Below, piece by piece: positions 50,301 to 61,600 of a DNA stretch of 64,000 bases. Source of the DNA: Helianthus annuus (taxonomy: Eukaryota; Streptophyta; Magnoliopsida; Asterales; Asteraceae); assembly GCF_002127325.2 (NCBI RefSeq), contig NC_035449.2, forward strand, positions 143,816,946 to 143,880,945, read 5' to 3'. The translations under genes and the position numbers were made by a program. The notes beneath the pieces were generated by a model that saw only the letters and a program-made list of their open reading frames with translations, was not told where the DNA came from and did no database searches. Numbering within the stretch: position 1 is the first letter of the stretch; every line of letters begins with the position of its first letter.

Positions 50301-51927
50301 ACTGTGTGATCCTCTAAACGGATGAACCTCAAGGCCTTGTTCCTTACTTCATATAGGTTCCTGCAAGGTGTCATGACAAGATCATCATAGAATTGAGAAT
50401 CTTTCAATAATCCCATTTTAAAAGCTTCAACAGCCATGGCAATATCCAAGTTAGGGATCTCTAAGGATTCTCTACTGAATTTATTTATGTAATCTCTTAA
50501 TGATTCATTATGACCTTGGGTGATCCTATACAAGTCACTAGTTAACCTTTCAAATGTTCTACTACATGAGAATTGATTATTGAACAAGTTAACTAAATGA
50601 GAAAATGAAGTAATTGAGTAAGGAGGAAGACTTAGCAGCCACTTTAAAGCTGATCCAGTGAGTGTGGATCCGAAACCCTTTCATAAACAAGCTTCTTTTA
50701 ACCTTTCTGGAATGGGGTTGATCTCCATTCTCTCCCTATATTGTGCCACATGCTCCTCTGGATCAGTGGTACCGTCATACAGCTTCATATCGAGGGTTTG
50801 GAACCGTTTTGGTATCTCGGCATTACATATGGGAGGTGCAAAGCGAGACACCCTATGACTTCCATCCGGGATCTCGGGGATGGGTTTAACCACTCTCGGG
50901 ACACTGGATATCAGATCTTTGAGCTTTTGTAACTCCTTAGCCATGGCTTGGTTGATCCCTAGTTCCTGTATAAAACCATGATTAGTACCAAAAGATGTAT
51001 TGAAATTGTTACCTCCTGATTGGTTTGGAATTGGTATCCCAGAAGTGTGTCCGAAACAAGACACGTCTGGTGCAAGAGTGGGACCAGATGAAGCAATGGT
51101 CTGCATGGGAATGAAGTCTTCTAAGTGAACTTCAGAACTTCTGGGTGGTTGACTCCCCAAGGATCCTTGATCCTGAAAGATGCTGGACCCAGGATACATC
51201 GGTGTTGAGGGCCTTGGAGGATACTCCATGGATCCTTGAACCTGAGATGAAGATCCTTGAACCTGGGATGAGGATCCTTGATGCTGAAAGATGTTGGACC
51301 CAGGATACATCGGTGCTGAGGGCCTTGGAGGATACTCCAAGGATCCTTGAACCTGAGATGAAGATCCTTGAACCTGGGATGAGGATCCTTGATGCTGAAA
51401 GTAGGATCCTTGAGTCGGAAGCGTCCCTATATATCCTCCTGAACTAAAGAAGGATCCCTAATGCTGAGAAGAGGATCCTGGAGGCTGGAAGTAGGATCCT
51501 TGAGGCTGCGTCGCTGCTAGTGATCCATACTGCAAATTTGATGATCCTTGATACTGAACACTTGATGCTTTGGAATGTTGGACTGTTGATGGTGGAGTAG
51601 TGAAATCCAACGACCTAGGCATCAATGGAGAGTGATCCTCCGCTGATTTCTTCTTCTTCATTTCATCAATCTCACGAAGGATTCTTCCATTAGTTTCCTC
51701 CTGCTGTTGCATGTATCCTTTCATCTGCAAAATCAAAGTATAGAGATCACTATTAGTAGGTGTAGAGGAAGAAACAGTAGTTGGTTTTGTGAAAACGGGG
51801 GTTGTCTTCTTCGGATAATTCTCAGCATTCTTCTAGAATGCAGGGGGAAAGGAGGCAAGGGTGGAATGCTCTGTGATGAGCTAACCGCCGGCATGGCACT
51901 TGAAGCAGCTTTTCCCTGAGAAGCCAT
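50301..51927 (-). pseudogene. gag-pro: R11 gag, disabled
   Basis: ATG 51927 (MASQGKAASSAMPAVSSSQ). Frameshift in the Pro-rich leader near 51830, a stop at 51458, and another frameshift near 50680. The repeat region holds a composite unit, YPPRPSTPMYPGS plus QVQGSS, duplicated (51150-51240 and 51265-51360). The capsid domain ends at RALRFIRLED, where the internal deletion joins pol. Zinc knuckle and protease are gone. Confidence 0.8.
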
Positions 51928-52012
51928 GTGATTGATAGTAATGAATAGAAATGAATGAAATGAACAAAATTTCAGAATTGAAGCACCAATTGCCCCACGG
52001 TGGGCACCAAAC

Positions 52013-52677
52013 TGTTTTGGTCAAAAATCTTATTAAGGATAATGTAACCAAACTTTGAATGTGAGGTAGAGTGCTTAATGTGTTGAACGATTGTATGAAC
52101 GAGTATCAAACGTAAATGACAATGAACACAAGGATTTATAGGAGGAAAAAGCCCTTGATCAATGAATGATCTCCGGCATAAAAAACCTCGGGTGATGGAA
52201 ACTACCGATCACCAACTATATTGAACAATAAAGTTTACAACTTTGGATGATATTGAGCTTGTTACAATGAGATTTCTAATGTGTTTGAGAGTTGTATTCG
52301 AGAGAGAGTATGCGAATGTGTATGTGTGCAAAAACTAATAAATATCAAGCTCAATATCCTACTAAAATATCTAGCTAATCTACACAAACTAACTATCCGA
52401 AAATTCAGCCAAGCATCCACATTCACCATTAACGGTCATTAGCCCATGCACGTGCTTGAAATGAGAGCATATTCCCCATGATTCCCGGTTAGAATAAGTC
52501 CTCTTCGAAATGTACCTGCAAAACAAGGCCAAACAATATAGGAAACAATTGTTAGTTAGTTAAAATAACAGTGAGGATCCGTGATCCTTAGTCTTCCTAC
52601 ACCATTTCCTGAGGATCCGTGATCCAGGCCAAACTTAGGATACATGATCCACAATTGCTAAAATTCTATCCCTAACA
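52013..52677 (-). repeat. R11 5' LTR (665 bp)
   Basis: TG...CA, outer end TGTTAGGGATAG on minus. The primer site beside it (TGGTGCCCACCGTGGGG) has one change from tRNA-Lys. Confidence 0.85.
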
Positions 52678-53876
52678 TTAACTACTTGGAAGGGGGTTAG
52701 AAGGGTGGTTGGGTAATTCTATGTCTCGTTCAGTGTATAGATCCTGCGAGAACCTTGTTCAAGTTTAGTACCAATCCATGGATTGGCCGGGAATGACTGG
52801 CCCGACTGAGAGTAAGAAACCACTTGAACCCCTTATTTACAAACTACTATTAAAACTTTAAACCAACCCCGCGAGGACTGTATCCCTGCTGACTCAGACC
52901 AACGGGTTGAGGGTGACCGCTGCCTGGAAGGGGGCCACCATATTTTGCATTAATAACTTACTTAATTATCTTTCAATATTCCGACCTAGTGTGATTGTAT
53001 CCTTGCTTACTCAAAACACTAGATTGAGGGGTAACGTCGCCTTCAAAAGAGGGGCCTACTACTATAACTAAGATAATCTCTTAAAATGCCCAAGTGCGGA
53101 AATCATCAAAATGGTACATGAAAGATAAGTCGGATCCAAGTGATTCTTTCTTTTCTATCTGTTTTTATTTTTATTTTATTTTCTGTTTATCTTTTTATTA
53201 GTTTAAAAATCTTTTCTCAAAGTTTGGTTCAATTAGACGTTGACGATAAGCCGGTACTAAAAGCTCTTGTGTCCTTGGACGACCTCGGTATCTTGCCATC
53301 ACTATACTACGTTCGCGATGGGTGCACTTTCCCTAACGTGTGTGTAGAGTGATAGTAGAATATCGTGTTTTATAAATTTAAAACTTGAATTGGCGAGTAA
53401 AAAGAACTAAAAATATACTAAAAATATATACACACCCGCACACATCAGGTACGTCTACCATTATACTTGAGATCCTACATATGGCCAACAGCAATGAAAT
53501 TTTCAGCCACTAAGCATGTACTAGTCCCATTGCCTCGAACAATACTCGGATAAACGTGCGCTACTGGCGAGGTGTCAAAACCCAATTCGTGTGAAAGGTG
53601 AAAACCTTTAACCTTAGAAGGTATAAGATACCTTAAACGTGGGAGAGAGGTGGCCAACCCCTTAATCCTCTGTTAACGATTTTAAAAACTTCTGCAAAAG
53701 CTTAAACATGGTGAAATTGGATATTAAATGTCTAACATCCTTTTCTTACAACAAATAAAGTATGTAAAGTGAAAGAGAATTAAAGTGAGATGTTACCAAA
53801 GTAAGGATCATATATCCTTTGAGGATCCTTGATCTTATGTCTGAATATTGAAACCTTTAAGGATCCTTGATCCTCA

Positions 53877-54957
53877 TTACAAAAAGTATTTCTTGAGATG
53901 AATAGCATTCCAAGCCCTTGGTAAGAGATCACCTTCCATGGTTAGCAGGCAGTATGCCCCCTTCCAACCTCTGCTTCTATCAAATAGGGGACTTCCCACT
54001 TAGGTGTCAATTTACCATCGGTCGAGTTTATAGTGTTTTGAAATGCTTTCCTCAGAACCAAATCACCGACTTGAAATCTTCTGATCTTAACATTTTTATT
54101 ATATGCTCCGGCCATCCTCTGCGGATAATTGGCCATCCTTATTCTTGCTAAGTCTCTGAGCTCATCCACAGTATCCAAGTCTTGAGTCAGATTTTCAGCA
54201 TTTGCTTAAGGATTACGGATGCTTGTTCTGGCTGTAGGAACCACCATCTCTGTAGGGATCACTGCCTTAGTTCCAAAGACTAAGGAGAATGGAGTCTGGT
54301 CTGTGGCATTCTTTGGGATTGTCCTATCTGCCCAAAGGACATATGGTAGCTCTTCAGCCCACTTTCCTTTCTTGGATCTTAATTTCTTCTTCAAGTTGTT
54401 GATGATGATCTTGTTGCTTGATTCTGCTTGGACATTAGCTTGTGGGTGGACTGGTGTTGATGTAATCATCTTAATCCCTCAACTATCACAAAAGTTAGTA
54501 GTTCTATTCTCAATAAATTGGGATCCATTATCACATATAATTTTAGAAGGAATTCTAAATCTAGTAATAATTTTTCTTTAATAAATGATATGACTTCTTT
54601 TTCCCTGACTTGAACAAAAGCTTCTGCTTCTATCCAGTTAGAGAAGTAGTCGGTCATAGCTAGCATGAACACTTTTTCACCTGGTGCCTTTGGGAGTTTG
54701 CCTACTATATCCATTGGCCAAGAGGAAATTATTGGATATAAAGGCTCTGGTGGCTGATGTAGAATGTTGTTATGTCTTTGGCAAGCATCACATCTCTTTT
54801 CAGAGTTTACTGCATCCTTCTTCATTGTAGGCCAGTAGTAACGTTTTCTAAGGATCCTTGAGAATAATGTTCTGCCCCAGTGTGATTTCCACAGTCTCCT
54901 TGAGAATAACACTCTGCCCCCTGTATGATTTCTTGAAATATTTGTTCTATTTATCAA
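53877..54957 (-). pseudogene. pol: R9 pol remnant (integrase)
   Basis: C-terminal half of integrase in three frames: MKKDAVNSEKRCDACQRH and [12 protein letters not shown] (54957-54466), then PVHPQANVQAESSNK (54469-54206), then LARIRMANYPQRMAG to KWEVPY (54178-53942), stop at 53877. A short internal duplication (LFSRRLWKSHWGRTLFSRIL) precedes the zinc finger. Heavily decayed, and cut on the right by unrelated DNA. Confidence 0.8.
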
Positions 54958-56040
54958 GGATACTCCTAAGTAAATGTTAAGATAGTTCTAAGTAAATGTT
55001 AAGATAGTCCTGAGTGTAGATGAAGATAAAATCAAACTAAAACTTCCGGTTGATGGAAACAAAAAAATCTTGGTCGATAGAATGTTGCAGAGGCTCCTTG
55101 TAAAGAATGGAATAGATGTAGTGCTTTATTAAAAAATGAAAAGGATAAAATTATATTAATATGAGCATTGCGAATGAAAAAACAAAAGTCTGCAGATCAG
55201 AAGTCTACATTTAGTCAAATTTTGATTTATATTTTAAACCATTTACTTTGGTTAATTTACCGTAAAAATTACTTATTTGTTTTTATTTATTTTTTTTTTT
55301 TTACTTTGTTTATCTAATATTTACTAGCACAAAAGCTTCCTTGTAAATGATATGCACCTACCTTTTCACAAATTATACTTAGTGGTTCTTTTTTAAGCAA
55401 CAAAAATACTAAAAGTTAAATTAATACAGAAAGAAGCATTAAATAGTTTTTTTAAATATATAATTTAATAAATTATTGTTTTTTAAATGTAAATAAATAT
55501 TATATAAACATGAAGAAAATACGAATGTTTTATCTAAAAAAAATTTAATTTACATTTACAGTTTTATAAAAAAAATTATTAACATTCTCTCGTGTGTGGT
55601 ACACCCATTAATAAAAAATAATGATAACGAACATACACTTTAGAATGTAAAAATAAAATTATATTTGGAACCTACAATTAAATTGTTTTTATTATCTCAC
55701 TTTATTAGAGAGTGACACGGAATAATAAAGTACGGATTAAGAAAGGTTAATTAACAATTTTGATTTTTAAAAATAGTTTCATCACACACATATCTATACC
55801 TAATTAATACGTAATTTCAATTATATTTTATCTCAAAAATATCATATTATAATTTCTAAATCTTATTACTAATAGTTTCACCATGCACCGCCACAGGGCC
55901 CCTAAGAGCTCTCGAATTCTCATGGATGACGTTAGGTAAAAGAAAAATCTAAGGGCCCATTTTTAAGCCGCACAAGGCCCCTTAGGGGCCGTTTAATTAT
56001 CATGGACGAGCCTAGGTAAAAAAAAATTGGAATCCCTCTG
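54958..56040. other. AT-rich non-coding DNA, no gene seen
   Basis: Long A/T runs and no open frame of note. A 22-bp unit (ctaagtaaatgttaagatagt) occurs twice near 54968-55010. At about 55880-56045 two diverged copies of about 75 bp (ctcatggatgacgttaggtaaa / atcatggacgagcctaggtaaa) are present, origin unknown. Confidence 0.6.
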
Positions 56041-57285
56041 AATTTTTCTTCTAGTTCCGCCACTGTATTTTTTATCTCACAATATAAAGAAACACGTTAT
56101 TTTGAACTATTTTTTTTAAAGAAAACTTCATAGAAACCACCAACCCATACATAAAGACAAAATTACACCCATTTAGGGCTGTAAACGAACCGAACGTTCA
56201 GCGAACAGATCGTGAACCGTTCGGCGGGAAGTTCGTTTATGTTCGTTCGTTTAATAAACGAACGAACATGAACAAGAAATTTCGTTCGATTAGTTAAATG
56301 AACGAACATGAACAGAGGTCTTGTTCGTTCGATTGTGTTCGTGAACGTTCGGTAAGGTGTTCGTGAACATGTTCATGAACATTCGTTGATTTGCGTTCGT
56401 TTATGTTTGTATGTTTGTGTTTAATTTGAAGATCTTTGTACTTTTTTATATTTTATTTGTACTTTTTTATATTTTATTTGTATTTTTTTATATTATTAAA
56501 CTTTTATTTATTTTATTACCCTAACAATTAAACTAGGAAACCCACTTTCACCTTATTTATGCATCAGATCCCTATCATTTCTCATTATTTACATCGGCGA
56601 ATACGATCGACCTCTATCCCACAATAAGGGATTCAAGTTCGAGTGCTACTCTCTGGGACATATATCTTTATCCTTTGTCGCGTTCGCCAAATTTATTTGT
56701 ATTTGTTTGTGTTCGTGAACCGTTCGCAAACACGCTCATTTCCTTAATGAACGAACACGAACATAAAATCTCGTTCGGTAAGTGTTCATGAACCGTTCGT
56801 GAACACATTTATTTCCTTAACGAACGAACACGAACAAGGCCTTGTTCATGTTCGTTCGGTTCGTTTACAGCCCTACACCCATTGGTCCAAGACACAGACC
56901 TCGCTTTTAATCTACTACTAATCCAAAGAAATCCTACCGGCTTAATTTCACTGATAATATCTTCCACCCGAACTTGTTTGTTAGAGAATTTGACCCCATT
57001 CCTAGCACGCCAAATACTCTAGCAACCGATTATAACAATCCCGTAAAAAAACTTCTTTAGCCAATCCTTTCAGGCTTTCAGCCCAACATGTTTGTGGAGC
57101 TCCAGCATCTCTCTGAAAGTATAAATCACAAAAGGAGCAACTCTACACCATCTCGAAATGTGATGCCAAACCCTACTCGCCACCAAACACGATGTGAGAA
57201 GATGGTTACTTGTCTCATCGCTTGAACCGCACAAAGGGCATGACACGTCATCTACCTCGATATTTCTATTTCTAAGCCCCGTTAT
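56041..57285 (-). pseudogene. LINE (non-LTR) remnant, zf-RVT region, split by a MITE
   Basis: Read on minus from 57285: LRNRNIEVDDVSCPLCGSS, then ETSNHLLTSCLVASRVWHHI, the reverse-transcriptase zinc-binding (zf-RVT) motif that ends ORF2 of plant LINEs. Then follow SIWRARNGVKFSN and KARSVSWTNG, continuing across the MITE into CNFVFMYGLVV at about 56165-56120. Two in-frame stops (after VGLKA and in IGC-stop-SIWRARN) show it is dead. Only the last 150 or so codons remain. Confidence 0.75.
56174..56875. mobile_element. hAT-type MITE, 702 bp
   Basis: Perfect terminal inverted repeats of about 23 bp beginning TAGGGCTGTAAACGAACCG, flanked by the 8-bp duplication CACCCATT (56166-56173 and 56876-56883). 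An 8-bp duplication and a TAGGG end are hAT hallmarks. Sub-terminal regions are packed with inverted GTTCGTGAAC / GAACGAAC motifs. No transposase is encoded, so it is non-autonomous. Confidence 0.85.
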
Positions 57286-58667
57286 TTTGATCTATAATTC
57301 TAAATATTCAGATTTAAATCCTAATCAAAATTACAAAATGAGACAACTATCTTACACGTTAATAAAATTTTATTATCAAACAAATAGAAAAGGAGATCAA
57401 TATTAATCAAGTCTAGATAAAGATGATTTGAAAAATAAAACTAGTTATCTTTTATTTATCTTTCATAAAAATGAGCAATCTAACCCACATTTTGTTTAAA
57501 AAATGGCAATTTTGTAAAGCATTGGTCAGACAAAGTTGAGTTTGTAGCATCTTCTAAGATATTCAACACTTAAGATACTTATAATAGAAGTTTTATGTGG
57601 AAATAAGTTTTGGGAATGTGTATAAACAAAACACAATGGATACGTTTAATAGTACAAAATTTGTTGAATTTATACCTCTAAGTCGAACGTGGACGTGTTG
57701 TGAATCGATCGCCAGATATCCAACATATTTTTGTTTTATCGTTTTCTCTATAAAATCAACACTCGCCATAATTAATATCATCCTCTTACCATGCAAAAAA
57801 ATTATAATAAACTCGTAAAAGTAAACTTTAGAACATTGGTAACTAGAGTCACTTGGTGACTGTCAATACTAGTGATACGAGACAAGAACATATCTTATAA
57901 CTTAGCTGTAACAGTGATCTCTACGCCTAAGAGAAGAATGTCACCGAAGAAACCGATTGATCAAATGTTAAGGAGCGAGTAAGATGCATTTTTGTATTCG
58001 TACAATTGCATATAGTGTTAAAAATCTTTATAAAAAAACCCTCTGGTTTTTTTTTATAAAAATACTAACAATAATGAAAAAAGATAAAAAAAAAAAAATA
58101 GTCATGTCATAAATTGGTGATGTGTTAGAAAATAGTACCTTTACTGAAAACATGTTGAAAAGCATACATCAAACCAAACCAAAACAAAATGAAACAAACC
58201 TCTAAAAAATCACTTTCTTGTAAAGGTTTAGGAAAAATGTGTACTAGTACATTTATATAGTAAGTTTTGCTAAAGATTATGAAGATACATATAATTTAGG
58301 TCTTATGGAACATTTTCTAATTTGGGTCAAAAGTAACAATCTTCTAGTATTTAAAAACCAAAATAATCTATTGGCAAAACACTAAACACGGGTCATTGAC
58401 CTAAGCGAAACAAACCTAATCAAAAATGAATTTAGATGTGCATAAATATCCCTACAAAATTCAAAATTCTGATACAAAATGTTCTGTAGAAACCAGGAAA
58501 AACTTGTAGATTTGCATCAGAACACTCAGCATCCCATGTCTTCACGGGTTAACGAGTTCTACTGGTGGGGGGAGAAAACGTCGTCTTGCCAAAATACAAT
58601 AAGCCACAAACCGGGTTGAATTTTGAGATTAATAAACGTAGCACGGGTGTAAAAAGATACCATTTGG
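57286..58667. other. Intergenic DNA downstream of URB2, no gene seen
   Basis: AT-rich with several poly-A/T runs (for example 58078-58100). No convincing coding or structured feature on either strand. Confidence 0.6.
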
Positions 58668-61600
58668 TTACACCTTTCCTTCATACTGGAAATTTATTTT
58701 GTAATCATGTTGAAGATTTGCTAAAGTGTTTCTGCAAGGACCCTCTGAAATACAAACAGATGACAGATGTACGGTTATTATTTACGAACTTATAATTCTC
58801 CCTTAATTATCCACGAATATTGTAGATGATTATTAATTATTACCTCCTAAAACAGTATGAAGGTATTGTAGATCATCGGGTGAGCAAGCATCTATTAGAG
58901 CATAAACACCTGGTCTCAAAGCTTCATCTATCTCCCTGTAATAAGTTTTCATCAAGGTATTGTCAATACGATTATACAATTAAGAGTGCACATAAGCGAA
59001 ACCCAAAAATCGAGCACAAACATGTTAAAACCATTAATACGGATCAAGGCATGGATTATTTTTCTACGGTCATGTTGGATTGACCCAAAACAAATTTGCC
59101 CAGTTTTTTTATAAAATTGTAAATAATTGGTGTGACAAATATTATTACATGAATATTAGTTGAATAATAATTAACTTCTGAATAAAATTTTTTGAGAGGT
59201 TTTGTAGGCTAATTTTTTTGTTAAATTTTAGGCTTTTGATCAGAGTTGGGAACGTAACCTTAATTGACCTGTCGGTAATGCTGTAAAAATTAGATAGTTC
59301 GGGGCTAAAATTACAAAACTAACCTCCGGATGCCAGCTTTCAGAGGACCATATCCTGAATACACCACTATGTAACTTGATAAAAACAGGCGACGATCCTG
59401 CCCAATAACATCTTTCTGTTGTCGTATCTGCAATAGAAATTATAATCTTGAAAAGAATATCTTGATTTACAAGGAGTCATTAAATATTTACAAATTACGT
59501 ATTTAACAAACCTCTTCGTAAATTCTTCTGAGGAACGCACCACATTTTACGCCCTCTTGTAGTCCCCATACCAAATAGCTTTCTTGTACGGTTTCCGCTT
59601 TGTTTACCATTTCCAAACAATGAAGAAGAACAGAAACAGAAGCTTGAAGTAGTGCAATGTGCTGAACACTTTCCCTGCAAGTTGCAACCTTAATTAATAC
59701 GATTCAATTGGCTACACGTGCTCATAAGCAATTCTAGCCCATTTACTTTATATACGGGTCTATTCGGGCAATGTTTTGTCCCTAATGAGTCAACCGGTAC
59801 GCATTACAATTTTAGATTAAATTATTATAAAGGAAAAATTACAAATTTTGTCCTTTATCTTTATACCACTTTTCAGGCGGTGTCCTTTTTAACGAATGTT
59901 GACAGGCAGTGTCCTTTACTAGGTATTTTGTTGCAAGTTTAGTCCTTTACACCCAACCCAGTTAAAAAACCCTGTTAATTGTTGGGTGTAAAGGACTAAA
60001 CTTGCAACAAAATACCTAGTAAAGGACATTGCCTGTCAACATTCGTTAAAAAGGACACCGCCTGAAAAGTGGTATAAAGATAAAGAACAAAACTTGTAAT
60101 TTTTCCATTATTAAAAGAAAATGGTTAGAAGTCGTTCAACGTGTATAACGCATAGAACCTCCTAAACCATTTTAATCAAAAGGTTAGATATATGTATTCA
60201 AATAATATAAGCTTTGTAGTTGTATTTGACAAGATGATATTTTATAACCTTTTGTGATGCCTGAGAAAAGTGTACAGCATCCTGCAACACGCCGCATATA
60301 ATTCAATCGAATACTGTCGATCTAGAAGCTTGTCGTCACTCGTATCTTTAGAGGTTGTGAGCTGGAAAATATTTTGGAAAAGTGTAGATGGAATACTAAG
60401 CGCTTGTGCCACATGGCATGCATCCATTTGATAAAGCGCATGTTTTCCCGACACTTTTGTAAGTACTTCAATACACATAAGCACAACAGATCCTGGATCA
60501 GGATCCACACGGTTATGCGTAGTAGAAACGGGGTGTTTGTAGAAGATTTGTGGGCTTTGTAAATGATATATTATGTTGAAGAGGCAACACACGGAACCCA
60601 AGATATCTGTTTTGACCGTGCTCAGGCCCTTTCGCCCTATTAAAAGAACAGTAATCATCAGTTAACATTAGAACTAGAATATATTATCATTTAATTCTCA
60701 TTAATATACACAGGTCAAGATAAACAGAAAATGAAACCCGTTTAAACACGACAAGCCATCCAGGTTCTGGGAAAATCTGCCCATTTATATAAAGGGTCAA
60801 TTTAAGTTTTGTTTTATTCTCTTAAAGGCTGAAGGAAACAGGTCAAATACGTTAAAAGGGTCGAAAGGCGTCCAAGGTGTATTTTTAAAGCATATAACCT
60901 CCTAAATCATTTTTCCCAAAAAAAAAAAAAATATAGAATATATTTTTTGCTAATAATAAATTGACACACTAAATCTTATTTTTTTAAGTTAACTAGAATT
61001 GATTTCCCTGCGTTGCGGGGTCGGTTTTTTAACGTAATCTGAGCATACTGAAATTTTTGTAATTGCTTATCGATCAAACGTATACCAAATTACCAATTGA
61101 AAACGTCCATAAAAAATAAGCACAAAACATATTATATTGGACATGACTCATTTTCGATATAAATTACATCAAAACGTAAACCAACTTGAATTTATACCGA
61201 AACGTACATAAAAACACATAGAACTCTAGGGGGTCAAAATGTCATTACGTCGAAACATAAACAACTTGCATATATACCGACACGTACATAAACGCCAAAA
61301 CGTAGACAAGCTGAAAACGTCAATATAAATAAGCACTAAAACGTATCACATTTGACATGACTCATGAAACGTAAAGCAACTCGAATTTATACCGTTTAAT
61401 GAAATACGTATTATATTTGACATGACTCATTTTTGAAAAAATACAAAAATTACGTCGAAACGTAAACCAACCTGAATTCATACCGACACGCACATAAAAA
61501 AAAGCATGTAAAACTCAAGGGGGTCAAAAATGACATTTTACAAAATTATTAAAAAGTTGAGGGGTGTACTGTCAATGTTAAAAGTTGAGAGGGGTGAGGT

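Larger units (their letters stand above)
48762..52677 (-). mobile_element. R11: internally deleted Tat element in R10
   Basis: Right end: complete 5' LTR (52013-52677) and gag. Left end: 3' LTR piece (48762-49069) joined directly to integrase. Internal deletions remove the antisense gene and 3' region, and the block from protease to the RNase H/integrase linker. The LTR pieces differ at eight of 308 sites (2.6%). The left outer 25 bp of LTR is missing, so a target duplication (perhaps ttaa-like) is not clean. Confidence 0.82.
47901..53447 (+). mobile_element. R10: Athila-like solo LTR, split by R11
   Basis: Starts TGATGTG and ends CACATCA, flanked by GGTAC (47896-47900 and 53448-53452). Without R11 it is about 1.6 kb and contains no coding domain, so I call a solo LTR left by LTR-LTR recombination. 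The stretch near 53275-53350 (ccttggacgacctcgg ... cgatgggtgcacttt) resembles the U5 part of Athila-type LTRs. A strong TATA (catatataaatag, about 48453) gives the plus orientation. The superfamily assignment is moderate. Confidence 0.75.
47012..54957 (-). mobile_element. R9: old minus-strand Tat remnant split by R10
   Basis: Two pieces, 47012-47900 (3' non-coding, degraded arrays) and 53448-54957 (conserved block, then pol C-terminal half), join when R10 and one GGTAC are removed. The right end stops inside the integrase zinc finger region at about 54957 against unrelated AT-rich DNA. No LTR of R9 is visible. Heavy decay makes it the oldest member of the stack. Confidence 0.75.

Noticed and set aside
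58565..58795. 76-codon plus-strand ORF near the end of URB2
   Set aside because: It covers the antisense of the last URB2 exon (58744-58668) and has no recognisable domain.
58833..58843. URB2 ending at the TAA at 58833-58835
   Set aside because: A GT donor at 58843-58842 and an acceptor before 58744 restore the conserved C-terminus in frame, so this TAA is intronic.
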